Positions 1 through 8,557 are shown, counted from the first letter of the stretch. The stretch is 64,000 nt of DNA from Vescimonas fastidiosa (GCF_018326305.1 NZ_AP023415.1:186001-250000); one strand, 5' to 3'. Numbers and translations: made by a program. Notes: generated by a model from the sequence alone, not told the origin.

Positions 1-750
1 GGGGGCAAAGCGGATCATGGTCTGGTCCAGCAGCAGGGCCATCAGCAGCACGCATATCAGGGAGCAAAGACCGATGACAAAGGAGCGGTCCCGGCCATCG
101 AAGCGGTACAGCGAGTAAGCGGTGCGGCCCCGGAGGGAGCAGCCCCGGCAGCGCATGGAGTCGGAGGTGGTCACGATGCCTTCAATGAGCCAGGTGAGGA
201 GGATGCTGCCTCGGCGGAGGGCGTTGCGCATTCTTTGGAAGATATTTCCCTGGCCTTTGCCCCGGCCAATACCCCGCTGGGCCAGCTCAATGCGCTGACG
301 CTGTTTGTTCAGCCGGGGAACCGTGCGCAGGAGGATGGATAAATACAGGGACAAATGGGGGGACACGCGGCCCAGAAGATAGACGATCTTATCCGTGGTG
401 AACACCGCGTGGACGCAGCCCATCCACAGCACCGCCGCCACACAGACCATGGCCCAGGTGCCGCCGCAGAGAAAGGACTCCAGAGTCACCTGGTTGCCGA
501 TGAAGTTCACCCCCAGCACGGTGAGGCCGAAGTGGTGGTACGACCCGTACCACAGGGCATACAGCAGAGCAAGGGGCAGCAGGCCCAGCCCCGGAATCAG
601 GGCCCGTAGGCCCCGGAGCTTCAGCAGGTACAGAAAGGCGCACACATAGCTGAGGCACAGAAAAACCGGCTGGCGGAACAGGATGGTCCCCGTAAGCACC
701 GCCGTGAAATACAGGAGATTGATGGCCGGATGATAGCGTGCAAATTCCAT
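1..750 (-). CDS. ECF transporter T component (EcfT/CbiQ-like), 3'-truncated by window edge
   Basis: This is the transmembrane energy-coupling subunit of an ECF vitamin importer. It reads on the minus strand from an ATG at 750 (MEFARYHPAINLLYF) and is still open at base 1, so its C-terminus lies outside the window. Several hydrophobic segments are visible, followed by the cytoplasmic region carrying SMRCRG close to the EcfT coupling motif. The same motif occurs in the second T protein of this operon at 3132-4031, so the operon encodes two T-like paralogues. It starts 4 bases after the stop of the S component, which implies translational coupling. Family assignment is firm; the substrate is inferred from the riboswitch at the head of the operon. 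Confidence 0.82.
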   Translation of the reverse strand, partial: MEFARYHPAINLLYFTAVLTGTILFRQPVFLCLSYVCAFLYLLKLRGLRALIPGLGLLPLALLYALWYGSYHHFGLTVLGVNFIGNQVTLESFLCGGTWAMVCVAAVLWMGCVHAVFTTDKIVYLLGRVSPHLSLYLSILLRTVPRLNKQRQRIELAQRGIGRGKGQGNIFQRMRNALRRGSILLTWLIEGIVTTSDSMRCRGCSLRGRTAYSLYRFDGRDRSFVIGLCSLICVLLMALLLDQTMIRFAP

Positions 751-754
751 GGCG

Positions 755-1489
755 TCAGGGCTCCATCATGCCGTATTTGATCTGGATGCGGCGCAGGCGA
801 TCCAGCAGGGGCTTTCCGAACAGGAGCATGGTCAGGGCTACCGCCGAGCCGTGGACGCAGTTAACGGGCACACCCGCCAGATAGATGGCCAGAGGGGAGG
901 AGGCGCTGAATCCGGCCATGAAGAAGGTGGAGGTGTCCAGCAGGGGCCCTACCACCAGGAGAATGCACAAAAAGCCGAATACCGTCAGACCCAGGATGTC
1001 CCGCCAGCCGCCGTCACGCCAGGCCCGGGGGGATTTTTTCAGAATGCCGCACAGGGCAAACAGGCCCGCCAGCATCCCGCCGATGCCGTAGGCAAACATC
1101 TGCCACGGGGTCCAGGGCCCCTGGCCGAAGATGAAGTTGCTGGCAAAGCCGCTGATGGCTCCGCAGAGAAAGCCCGCCTCCGGGCCGAAGGCAATGCCCG
1201 TGAGCATGACAATGGCCAGCATGGGCTTAAAGTGGGGCACAAAGCCGAAGGCTGCCCGACTGGCTACCGCCAGGGCGCACAGCACCGCCAGGAGCACCAG
1301 CTCCCGGGCCTGGGGCTTGCGGCTTTCAAAGTGCAGGAAGAAGGCGGCAATGGTCAGGACGATGATGGTCAGGCCCGAGAGATAAAAGCTCTGCTTCAGC
1401 CGGGTAAACAGCACCACCGCCAGGGGTACCAGAAGCACCATAATGACCAGGCTCAGCCAAAAGCGCCAGTTTGTTTTTCGCGTGTTCAT
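755..1489 (-). CDS. ECF transporter substrate-binding S component, probably corrinoid
   Basis: The product is 244 residues and strongly hydrophobic, with about seven membrane segments. It has the S-component look of ECF importers: two N-terminal helices, then a core with the GPWTPWQMFAYGIGG stretch (about residues 124-138) typical of the PF12822-like group. It would bind the vitamin and deliver it through the T/ATPase module. Its ATG overlaps the TGA of the ATPase gene (ATGA at 1486-1489), so the two are translationally coupled. Substrate cannot be read from the protein itself. A cobalamin riboswitch in front of the operon and a DUF4430 partner point to cobalamin or another corrinoid, as in CbrT-type systems. 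Family confidence is high and substrate confidence moderate. Confidence 0.8.
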   Translation of the reverse strand: MNTRKTNWRFWLSLVIMVLLVPLAVVLFTRLKQSFYLSGLTIIVLTIAAFFLHFESRKPQARELVLLAVLCALAVASRAAFGFVPHFKPMLAIVMLTGIAFGPEAGFLCGAISGFASNFIFGQGPWTPWQMFAYGIGGMLAGLFALCGILKKSPRAWRDGGWRDILGLTVFGFLCILLVVGPLLDTSTFFMAGFSASSPLAIYLAGVPVNCVHGSAVALTMLLFGKPLLDRLRRIQIKYGMMEP

Positions 1490-3159
1490 GTTAAATCGTT
1501 CTCCTTCATCAGGGACACCACATCCTCCGCCGTCACCGCCTGGGGGAACAGGTGGCGGCTCATGCGGTTGGCCGCGGTGGTGTAGAAGCTGTTTTGGGCA
1601 AAGAAGCGCCGGGGGGTGTTGGTGGTGAGAAGCTGGCCGTCAAAAAACATGGAGACGCTGCTTGCGTACTCTGCGCAGAACTCCACATCGTGACTGACCA
1701 TGACGATGGTCACGCCCTGCTCCGCCATAAGGCGGTGCAAAAGCCCCGCCAGCTGGCGCTTGAAGAAGCTGTCCAGGCCCTTGGTGGGCTCGTCCAAAAG
1801 CAGCAGCTTCGGCTCCGTCAGCAGGACCTTGGCCAGGGCGGAGCGCTGCTGCTCGCCGCCGGAGAGGTCGTAGGGATGATGGTCCAGCAGGGCGGTGATG
1901 TCGCAAAGCCGGGCCATGTCCTCAATGCGCCGAGCCTTATCCGGGCAGGAGGCGGGGAGCATCTCCTCCAGGTCCTCCCGGACGGTTTTCTTTACGAACA
2001 GACACTGGGGATCCTGGGGCAGCATAGCCAGCTTTCCGTGGAAAAGATCCTTACACTTGGCCGTGTCCTGCCCGTCTACACGGACCTTGCCCCGGTAGGG
2101 CTTGCAGATGCCGCACACGGCCTTGAGGGTGGTGGATTTGCCGGTCCCGTTGCCGCCTACGATGGAAAAGAGCGTCCCCTTGGGCACCCGGAAGCTGACG
2201 CCCTTGAGAATGTCGGGGCTGTCCTTTTCATAGCGATACCATATTTCCTTCACCTCCAGGGCCGGGTCCTTGATCTCCTCCGGCAGCTCCGGCTGGGGGG
2301 GCAGGGTGTCGCGCACTTCCTTCCCGGCGGCCTTTTCCGTAAGCCAGCTGCGGCCCTCCCGCACCGTCAGGGGGGAGGCGGCACCGGTCTCCCCTGCGCC
2401 GTAGAAAATGCGTACCGGGGCGGGCATAGCGGTGAACATATCGCTCTTTTGGGTGTAGAGGAGCTGGCCCACCTTTTTGGGCGCATCGTCAGCCAAAATC
2501 CGACCGTTTTCCATGACCACGCAGCGGTCGGCGGCGTGGAAGATGTCCTCCAGGCGATGCTCGGTGATAAGCACGGTGGTGCCCAGCTCCCGGTTGATTT
2601 TCTTCACGGTGTTGAGAAAATCCGAGGCGGCAATGGGATCAAGCTGGCTGGTGGGCTCGTCCAGGATCAGGACCTTGGGCTGCATGGCCATGATAGAGGC
2701 CAGGTTCAGCAGCTGCTTCTGCCCGCCGGAAAGCTCCGCCACATCCCGGTGAAACCAGCCCTGTATGCCGAAATAGCTGGCCATCTCCGCCACACGCAGG
2801 CGCATGGTTTTCTGGTCGCAGCCCAGGCTCTCCAGGCCGAAGGCCAGCTCGTGCCAGACCTTATCGGTAACGATCTGACTGTCCGGGTTTTGCATGACGA
2901 AGCCGATTTCCGAGGACTGCTTGCGCAGGTCCGCCCGGTCCAGGGGCGCACCGTCGTAGAGGATGGTCCCCTCCCGGTTTCCGTGGGGGGTGAGGACGGT
3001 TTTCAGGTGCCGCAGGAGGGTGGTTTTGCCGCTGCCGGACTTACCGCACAGGGCAATATATTCCCCCTGCTCCACTTGCAGGGAAACACCCCGCAGAGAG
3101 GGATGCTCCGGGTCTGTGGGGTAGGAAAAGGTCAGATTTTCGATCGCAAACTGTGCCAT
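1486..3159 (-). CDS. ECF transporter fused double ATPase (A1-A2)
   Basis: This 557-residue protein contains two ABC ATPase domains in tandem and powers the ECF importer. Domain 1 has Walker A GKSGSGKTTLL (about residues 38-48), signature LSGGQKQ and Walker B VLILDEPTSQLD. Domain 2 has GGNGTGKSTTLK (about 320-331), LSGGEQQR and LLLLDEPTKGLD. Many ECF systems use two separate ATPase genes; here they are one chain. The start at 3159 was chosen because MAQFAIENLTFSY begins the domain and a GGAGG ribosome site lies just upstream; an open frame extends further but is not protein-like. The gene overlaps the T component by 28 bases and its stop overlaps the S-component start, so all are one operon. 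Confidence 0.9.
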   Translation of the reverse strand: MAQFAIENLTFSYPTDPEHPSLRGVSLQVEQGEYIALCGKSGSGKTTLLRHLKTVLTPHGNREGTILYDGAPLDRADLRKQSSEIGFVMQNPDSQIVTDKVWHELAFGLESLGCDQKTMRLRVAEMASYFGIQGWFHRDVAELSGGQKQLLNLASIMAMQPKVLILDEPTSQLDPIAASDFLNTVKKINRELGTTVLITEHRLEDIFHAADRCVVMENGRILADDAPKKVGQLLYTQKSDMFTAMPAPVRIFYGAGETGAASPLTVREGRSWLTEKAAGKEVRDTLPPQPELPEEIKDPALEVKEIWYRYEKDSPDILKGVSFRVPKGTLFSIVGGNGTGKSTTLKAVCGICKPYRGKVRVDGQDTAKCKDLFHGKLAMLPQDPQCLFVKKTVREDLEEMLPASCPDKARRIEDMARLCDITALLDHHPYDLSGGEQQRSALAKVLLTEPKLLLLDEPTKGLDSFFKRQLAGLLHRLMAEQGVTIVMVSHDVEFCAEYASSVSMFFDGQLLTTNTPRRFFAQNSFYTTAANRMSRHLFPQAVTAEDVVSLMKENDLT

Positions 3160-4031
3160 AGGATAGCCTCCCGAATGGAATAAAAGGTGGGGATCAGTAA
3201 TAAAACGGCGTAGGCCGCCAGGCCCAAAACAGGCCGAAAACCCCTGACCGGGGCCAGGGAAAGGGCCGGGAAGAAGGCCGCCCGGGCGCTGCCGCCGGCA
3301 GCGGCATAAACGGTGGCGGCCAGGGCTGCCAGGATAAGGGCGGCAATCAGCCGGTCCCGGCCGGTGAAGCGGTAGATTTGAAAGGTGGTGCGTCTGCCCT
3401 CGGCGCCGTAGCCCCGGCAGCGCATGGAGTCGGCGGTGACGACGCTGCCCTCCAGGGCCCAGCCGGAGAGGGCTGTCAGCACATCCATGCCGCCCTGAAT
3501 TTTCTCTTTCCGGGTTCCGGCGGCGCTGCGGCCGATGCACTTGCGGGCCCCGGCGATTTGCCTGCCCTTGCGCCAGTAGCCGGGGATCAGGCGCAGGACC
3601 ATCACCAGCACCAGGGAGATGGATGGGATCATCGCGCCGAAAAGACTGGTGAATTTATCGGAGGTCATGACAATGCCGCCGCAGAGAAACCACAGGCTCA
3701 CCGCCGCAAACATGAGCCCCGAGCAGAGGCCGTAGCACAGGGCCTGCCAGGTATAGGGGCGGCCAAAGAGGGTGAATAGGACGGTATCCCCCAGGGTGTT
3801 AAAAATCGGGTTTACCGCCGCTACCAGCACCAGCGCCAGCAGCAAAAAGCCCAGGGTCTTACCGCAGCGGCTCCGGCGCAGGGCAGCGTAGTAAGCTCCG
3901 CCGCACACCAGAGACACCAGCAGATACGCCGGGTGGAACAGCACCACCGTCAGCACGATGGCCGCTGCAAAAAACAGGAAATTCACCGCCGGGTGGCAGC
4001 GGGAAAACACATCATACTCTTGCAGGGCCAT
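3132..4031 (-). CDS. ECF transporter T component (EcfT/CbiQ-like)
   Basis: A 299-residue polytopic membrane protein of the CbiQ/EcfT family. Hydrophobic helices occupy about residues 15-140 and 235-290, separated by the cytoplasmic coupling region with SMRCRGYGAEGRR (about residues 203-215), which resembles the arginine-containing coupling motif that contacts the ATPases. It starts at 4031 (MALQEYDVFSRCHPAVNF) and its end overlaps the ATPase gene by 28 bases. It is related to the partial T protein at 1-750, so either two T subunits are used by one complex or one has been recruited for another S component. It lies 36 bases downstream of the DUF4430 gene. Confidence 0.85.
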   Translation of the reverse strand: MALQEYDVFSRCHPAVNFLFFAAAIVLTVVLFHPAYLLVSLVCGGAYYAALRRSRCGKTLGFLLLALVLVAAVNPIFNTLGDTVLFTLFGRPYTWQALCYGLCSGLMFAAVSLWFLCGGIVMTSDKFTSLFGAMIPSISLVLVMVLRLIPGYWRKGRQIAGARKCIGRSAAGTRKEKIQGGMDVLTALSGWALEGSVVTADSMRCRGYGAEGRRTTFQIYRFTGRDRLIAALILAALAATVYAAAGGSARAAFFPALSLAPVRGFRPVLGLAAYAVLLLIPTFYSIREAILWHSLRSKI

Positions 4032-4067
4032 CGCCTCCTTTGCTTATGATTTTGCAGGTATGGGGGA

Positions 4068-5264
4068 TTACCCCATAAAGTCGGGAGCGCCTACATCGGT
4101 GCCCAGGCCCTTGCAGGTGTAGGCCCACACAATGGTGTCGCCGGCCTCCAGCTTGTAGCTGGAGCAGCCGTAGTTGGGGAACCAGCCGTTGACCTTGTAC
4201 ATCCAGCCGGACTGCTGGCCGCAGTCAAACTCATACAGGTTGTTGATGCCCTCGACATAGTAGCTGCCGTACATGGGCGTGTAGCTATACTCGATTTGAA
4301 TGCCCCGCGCATCGCAGATGCGCTTAAGTACATCGAACACGGTCTCCCCCTCGGTAAAGGTGACGGTGGTGGTGGGGAGGATGGTGCCGCTGTCGGGCAC
4401 ATAGACATCCAGACCCGGCCTCAGATCCTGCTTATTACTGAGGATCGTATCACAGCGGATCTCAATGGTGCAGGAGTAGGTGGGCTTTTCCGCGGGCTTG
4501 GTCGTTTCGTCGGGCTTCGCGGAGCTGTCGGGTTCGGGTGTTGTGTCGGTGGAGGTATCCGCCTCGGGCTGGGTGGGCTCGGAGGTAGCATTGCGGCTAT
4601 CCAATACGGACTTCACCTCGTCGGCATGGCAGACCATGTCCTCCTGACTGTCCAAAATGCACTCCAGGGCAAAGGAGCTGAGGGCCTTGAGATCCAGATC
4701 CTGTACGGAGAGCTCTGTACCCACATAGCTGCCGGTCTTTCCGGCGTCAAAGGTGTTGGACCCGTCGCTGACAGAGCCGCCCAGCACATACAGGGTCTCC
4801 GACCCCGTGCGGACGGTACACACCAGCACGGCGCTCCGGAGCTTGGTGCTGTGGGCGCCGTAGTGCAGGGTCACGGCGGCATCGCCGGCCTGACAGAAGG
4901 CCTCGCCCGTCACCAGGCGCACCTGCATATCCTCCGGCTTCGCGGAGAGGATCTCCAGCTTGGCGCCCTGAGAGAGCGTCAGGCTGCAGCCCCCGACCTT
5001 GGCGGACACATAGCCGCTGGTAACAGAGACGGTGTCCCCCTTACGGAGCCGGGTCTCACCGGTGATCTCCGAGGCGATACCGCCGCGGGTGAGATTGGAC
5101 AGGCCCTTTTGCACCGTGGCGGTGATGGCGGTGGCCTCGCCCTCCGGGGCGGACTTATCGAACCAGCCCAGATGCCGCCCGGCGAAAAACACGGCCAGGG
5201 CCGCGATGACGGCGATGGCGGCGATCATCAGGATGTTATAAAGGGTTTTCTTTTTCAGCTTCAT
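4068..5264 (-). CDS. Membrane-anchored DUF4430 (transcobalamin beta-domain-like) protein
   Basis: The product is 398 residues and the first gene of the ECF operon. The chosen start at 5264 (MKLKKKTLYNILMIAAIAV) follows a GAGAGGAG ribosome site and gives an N-terminal membrane anchor or signal (residues 10-30). Residues 45-190 resemble a FecR-like repeat region (TVSVTSG, VTGEAFCQAG). A Thr/Pro/Ser-rich linker (about 215-255) follows, then a C-terminal DUF4430 domain (about 260-398) with SGWMYKVNGWFPNYG and GDTIVWAYT. DUF4430 is the fold of the C-terminal half of animal intrinsic factor and transcobalamin. Placement behind a cobalamin riboswitch and before an ECF importer suggests an extracytoplasmic corrinoid-binding partner; binding itself is inferred. 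Confidence 0.75.
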   Translation of the reverse strand: MKLKKKTLYNILMIAAIAVIAALAVFFAGRHLGWFDKSAPEGEATAITATVQKGLSNLTRGGIASEITGETRLRKGDTVSVTSGYVSAKVGGCSLTLSQGAKLEILSAKPEDMQVRLVTGEAFCQAGDAAVTLHYGAHSTKLRSAVLVCTVRTGSETLYVLGGSVSDGSNTFDAGKTGSYVGTELSVQDLDLKALSSFALECILDSQEDMVCHADEVKSVLDSRNATSEPTQPEADTSTDTTPEPDSSAKPDETTKPAEKPTYSCTIEIRCDTILSNKQDLRPGLDVYVPDSGTILPTTTVTFTEGETVFDVLKRICDARGIQIEYSYTPMYGSYYVEGINNLYEFDCGQQSGWMYKVNGWFPNYGCSSYKLEAGDTIVWAYTCKGLGTDVGAPDFMG

Positions 5265-5287
5265 TTTTCTCCTCTCCGGGGCAATAG

Positions 5288-5309
5288 AAAAAGCCCCCAA
5301 AACGGGGGC
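5288..5309 (-). terminator. Riboswitch-controlled intrinsic terminator
   Basis: On the minus strand a GCCCCC/GGGGGC stem with a TTTT loop (5293-5309) is followed by five T residues (5292-5288). It lies between the cobalamin aptamer and the start codon of the DUF4430 gene at 5264, the position expected for an expression platform that stops transcription when the vitamin is bound. Confidence 0.8.
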
Positions 5310-5359
5310 GTAGTATTTCCGTATCGACCGCGGGGCACCCCCCAAGAGCCGCGGGCCGC

Positions 5360-5500
5360 CTGAACTGGGGAATGTATTCCGGCTCCGAACGCCCGATGCC
5401 AAAGCCTTCTCGGAGCTGCGCCCCAATGGCGATGGCGGCCTATGTCCGTCTACGGCGGCTTGGTACCGCTGGGATTGTCCCATTCCGTTCCGTCAGTTCT
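5360..5500 (-). promoter_or_regulatory. Cobalamin riboswitch
   Basis: Read on the minus strand, the segment holds the conserved cobalamin-aptamer parts in order: GGAATGGGACAATCCC near 5489-5474, the GCGGTACC...GCCGCCGTAGACGG core, GCCATTG followed by a short stem and GAGAAGGC near 5400, and GAGCCGGAATACATTCCCC near 5384-5366, which corresponds to the GAGCCAGGAGACC block. The assignment is from motif order and spacing read by eye. It sits between a promoter and an intrinsic terminator upstream of a DUF4430/ECF operon, so it probably represses corrinoid uptake when cobalamin is plentiful. Confidence 0.8.
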
Positions 5501-5508
5501 AAGTAAAT

Positions 5509-5537
5509 ATTATAGCATAGTTCACTCCGGGGCGCAA
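5509..5537 (-). promoter_or_regulatory. Sigma-A-type promoter of the ECF/DUF4430 operon
   Basis: On the minus strand TTGCGC (5537-5532) and a perfect TATAAT (5514-5509) are separated by 17 bases. The start of transcription would fall just before the riboswitch aptamer. Confidence 0.7.
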
Positions 5538-5540
5538 CCG

Positions 5541-6266
5541 TCAATCTTCGGGCTCTTCCGGGTTTTTCCGGGCTTTTTCGTGGTGGCGGCATACGCCCCG
5601 GTAAATCAGCAGACCCACCAGGGACAGAAGCAGCGTTCCGCCGAACACCAGGGCCGCAAAAAGGTAGCTTTTTCCACCCAGGGCGCTGCCGCCTACGGTG
5701 GAGGTGAGTACCGAGGGAAGCCGCCCTGCGGTACACAGCAGCAGCCAGGTGCCCCAGCGGAGGTCCGTAAGCCCGGCGAAGTAGCACAGCAGGTCCTTGG
5801 GGGTGCCGGGGATGGTGAAAATGAGCCAAAAGAGGAAGTTGCGCTTGGGGGAGCTTTTGAGAAAATGCAGCTTATCCAGCTTCTCCGGCGGGAAAAAGAT
5901 CTCCACTATGGGCTGACCCAGGCGGCGCACCAGCCAAAAGACGGCAACGCTGCCTAAAAACAGACCCAGCATACACAGAATGCTGCCCCATACGCCGCCG
6001 AAGGCATAGCCGCCGCAAATCTCCAGGGGCTCTCCGGGGATGATAGCCACCACCACCTGGAGCATACACATGCCCACATACACGGCCTTGCCCCACAGCC
6101 CCAGGCCGGCGATCCACTGGCGGAACAGCTCCGGCTCCTTGGCAAAGCGCACCATGGGGCGGCCAACGAACCAAAACACCGCCAGGGACAGGAGAATAAA
6201 GAGGAGGAGGATGGCCAGGGCGGCGGCTTTTTTCTGTTTTTGGGTGAGGGTGGGCTTGTTAGGCAT
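5541..6266 (-). CDS. VTT/DedA-like (TVP38/TMEM64 family) membrane protein
   Basis: A 241-residue polytopic membrane protein. After a basic N-terminus there is a helix at about 13-35. The VTT core follows, with AIIPGEPLEICGGYAFG (about residues 73-90), GSILCMLGLFLGSVAVFWLVRRLG and the GTPKDLLCYFAGL stretch. These match the TVP38/TMEM64 family, whose members are linked to membrane lipid scrambling or small-molecule export. It ends 4 bases before the -35 box of the neighbouring ECF operon promoter on the same strand and has its own upstream region, so it is probably transcribed separately. A precise role is not deducible. Confidence 0.8.
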   Translation of the reverse strand: MPNKPTLTQKQKKAAALAILLLFILLSLAVFWFVGRPMVRFAKEPELFRQWIAGLGLWGKAVYVGMCMLQVVVAIIPGEPLEICGGYAFGGVWGSILCMLGLFLGSVAVFWLVRRLGQPIVEIFFPPEKLDKLHFLKSSPKRNFLFWLIFTIPGTPKDLLCYFAGLTDLRWGTWLLLCTAGRLPSVLTSTVGGSALGGKSYLFAALVFGGTLLLSLVGLLIYRGVCRHHEKARKNPEEPED

Positions 6267-6392
6267 AGTTGCCTCCTTGCGGCTTTTTCAAACGGTTTTC
6301 CTTAGTATACCATGGATTACCACAGAAATATAAATATTTCGTGAATAAATTGGGAAATTCATGTCACATTTCCGGGTCGGGAAACATTTTAT

Positions 6393-6422
6393 TTGACAAA
6401 TGCCAGATAGTCTTATTATAAT
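6393..6422 (+). promoter_or_regulatory. Sigma-A-type promoter of the alpha-oxoamine synthase/SDR operon
   Basis: Perfect TTGACA (6393-6398) and TATAAT (6417-6422) with an 18-base spacer, 48 bases upstream of the start codon at 6470. A GGAG ribosome site lies just before that start. Confidence 0.8.
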
Positions 6423-6469
6423 ACCATCGGTTGACATAAGACGAAACACCCCCCGAAAAGGAGAAGTAT

Positions 6470-7654
6470 ATGGATATTTTTGAAAAGTGCTATGCCCCCT
6501 CTCTTGCCACCGACCTGCAGGAAAAGGGCGTGTATCCCTACTTCCGGGCCCTGCAGTCCCGGCAGGATGTAGAGGTGATGATGGAGGGCAAGCGCCGCAT
6601 CATGCTGGGGTCCAACAACTATCTGGGCCTCACCACCGATCCGGAGGTCATCGAGGCAGGCGTGCGCACCATGGAAAAGTTCGGCACCGGCTGCAGCGGC
6701 TCCCGGTTTCTCAACGGCACCCTGGAGCTGCACCTGGAGCTGGAGGAGGCTTTGGCCAGCTTTCTGCATAAAGAAGGGGTCATCACCTTCGGCACGGGCT
6801 TTCAGTCCAATGTGGGCATCATCAGCGCCCTGGTGGGCCGGCACGACTATGTGATCTGCGATAGGGAAAACCACGCCTCTATTTATGCCGGCTGCCAGAT
6901 GAGCTACGGCAAAATGCTGCGCTACCGCCACAGCGACATGGAGGACCTGGAAAAGCAGCTTAGGCGGGTGCCGGAGCAGAACGGCGCCCTCATCGTCACC
7001 GACGGCGTGTTCTCCATGGGCGGGGACATTGCAAAGCTGCCGGAGATCTGCGCCCTGGCGAAGAAGTACGGGGCCCGGGTCATGGTGGACGATGCCCACG
7101 GCCTGGGCGTTCTGGGCCCCGGCGGCCGGGGCACCGCCAGCCACTTCGGCCTGGAGGATCAGGTGGATGTGTATATGGGTACTTTTTCCAAGTCCCTGGC
7201 ATCTCTGGGCGGCTACATGGCGGCCGATAAGGCGGTGACGGAGTATGTGCGCCACACCTCCCGGCCCTTTATTTTCTCCGCCTCCATCCCTCCTGCCAAC
7301 TGCGCCACGGCCCTGGCGGCCCTCCGTAAGCTGGAGCGGCATCCGGAGCTGCCGGAGCGTCTGCGGGATCTGAGCCTGTACGCCCGGAAGGGCTTCACGG
7401 ACCGGGGCCTTAAAATTCGCGAGTCGGCCCTGTCCGCGCCTACGCCCATCATCCCCATATATACCTATGAGACCATGCATACCCTGGACGCGGCCCAGAA
7501 GATTTACGACCGGGGCGTGTATGTAAATCCCACCCTGCCCCCGGCCACTCCGGAGGGGGAGGCCCTGCTGCGCACCAGCTACATGGCCACCCACACCGAG
7601 GCCCTGCTGGACGAGGCTATGGACATTATGGCGGAGGTGCTGCTTCATGAGTAA
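6470..7654 (+). CDS. Alpha-oxoamine synthase, serine palmitoyltransferase-like
   Basis: A 394-residue PLP enzyme of the family containing serine palmitoyltransferase, KBL and BioF, which condense an amino acid with an acyl-CoA or acyl-ACP. Visible landmarks are GSNNYLGLT, the glycine-rich FGTGCSGSRFLNGTLELH, DDAHGLGVLGPGGRG (PLP-contacting Asp and His) and the PLP-lysine region GTFSKSLASLGGY. The chain tracks recalled Bacteroides Spt proteins along most of its length (IYPYFR, the SGSRFLNGT block, the VNP and SYMATHT C-terminal blocks), more closely than typical BioF. It overlaps a short-chain reductase gene by 8 bases, the partner expected to reduce the 3-keto product. Sphingoid-base synthesis is a reasonable inference; other alpha-oxoamine products are possible. 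Confidence 0.82.
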   Translation: MDIFEKCYAPSLATDLQEKGVYPYFRALQSRQDVEVMMEGKRRIMLGSNNYLGLTTDPEVIEAGVRTMEKFGTGCSGSRFLNGTLELHLELEEALASFLHKEGVITFGTGFQSNVGIISALVGRHDYVICDRENHASIYAGCQMSYGKMLRYRHSDMEDLEKQLRRVPEQNGALIVTDGVFSMGGDIAKLPEICALAKKYGARVMVDDAHGLGVLGPGGRGTASHFGLEDQVDVYMGTFSKSLASLGGYMAADKAVTEYVRHTSRPFIFSASIPPANCATALAALRKLERHPELPERLRDLSLYARKGFTDRGLKIRESALSAPTPIIPIYTYETMHTLDAAQKIYDRGVYVNPTLPPATPEGEALLRTSYMATHTEALLDEAMDIMAEVLLHE

Positions 7655-8438
7655 GATCGCTGTTATCACCGGCGGGACCTCCGGCATTGGCCGGGAAACG
7701 GCCCTGTACCTGGCAAAAAACGGCTGCACGGTGTATGAGCTGAGCCGCCGTGAAGAGGGCGTGGAGGGCCTTAAGCACATCCGGGCCGATGTGACGGACG
7801 AGGACTCCGTCCGCCGGGCGGTGGAGCAGATCCTGCAGGAGGCCGGGCATATTGACATCCTGGTGAATAATGCGGGCTTCGGCATCAGCGGGGCTGTGGA
7901 GTTTACGGACACGGAGGAGGCCCAGCGCCAGTTTCAGGTGAATTTCTTCGGCATGGTGCGTATGAACCGGGCGGTCATTGCCGCCATGCGCAGCCGGGGC
8001 AGCGGCCGCATTGTGAATCTCAGCTCCGTGGCGGCCCCGGTGCCCATCCCCTTCCAGACCTATTATTCCGCGTCCAAGGCGGCCATCAATTCTTATACCA
8101 TGGCCCTGGGCAATGAGCTGCGGCCCTTCGGCATCACCGTCTGCGCCGTAATGCCCGGGGACATCCATACCGGCTTTACCGCCGCTCGCCACAAGGTGGG
8201 CCAGGGGGACGAGATTTACGCCGGGCGCATCAGCCGCTCCGTAAAGCGCATGGAGCACGACGAGCAGACGGGCATGGACCCGGCCAAGGCCGGTGCCTTT
8301 GTGGGAAAGGTGGCCCTGAAAACCAGCCACAAGCCCCTGTACACCATCGGCTTTGCCTATAAAGCGGCGGTGCTCCTGACCAAAATTCTCCCCGCCCGGG
8401 CGCTGAACTGGCTTATCGGCAAAATCTACGCCTCTTAA
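7647..8438 (+). CDS. Short-chain dehydrogenase/reductase, candidate 3-ketosphinganine-type reductase
   Basis: A 263-residue classical SDR. The Rossmann motif TGGTSGIGRE (about residues 8-17), NNAGFGISG, the catalytic Ser in VNLSSVAAP and YYSASKAA with Tyr and Lys are all present. A hydrophobic C-terminal segment (about 230-262, YKAAVLLTKILPARALNWLIG) resembles the membrane-associating tail seen in ketosphinganine reductases. The ATG overlaps the upstream alpha-oxoamine synthase by 8 bases, so the two are translationally coupled and probably act on the same lipid intermediate. The SDR fold is certain; the substrate is inferred from the neighbour. Confidence 0.8.
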   Translation: MSKIAVITGGTSGIGRETALYLAKNGCTVYELSRREEGVEGLKHIRADVTDEDSVRRAVEQILQEAGHIDILVNNAGFGISGAVEFTDTEEAQRQFQVNFFGMVRMNRAVIAAMRSRGSGRIVNLSSVAAPVPIPFQTYYSASKAAINSYTMALGNELRPFGITVCAVMPGDIHTGFTAARHKVGQGDEIYAGRISRSVKRMEHDEQTGMDPAKAGAFVGKVALKTSHKPLYTIGFAYKAAVLLTKILPARALNWLIGKIYAS

Positions 8439-8449
8439 AAGAGCATAAA

Positions 8450-8488
8450 AGAGCTTGTCTCCGCAGATGCAGGGGACAAGCTCTTTTT
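8450..8488 (+). terminator. Intrinsic terminator of the alpha-oxoamine synthase/SDR operon
   Basis: AGAGCTTGTC (8450-8459) pairs with GACAAGCTCT (8475-8484), followed by a run of five T residues. It begins 12 bases after the SDR stop codon. Confidence 0.85.
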
Positions 8489-8557
8489 GTCTGCCGCAAG
8501 GCATTTTCACCCCGCCGGGGCCCGGCGCAGAGGGACGGCTGCGGTGCTTTTCGGGGG

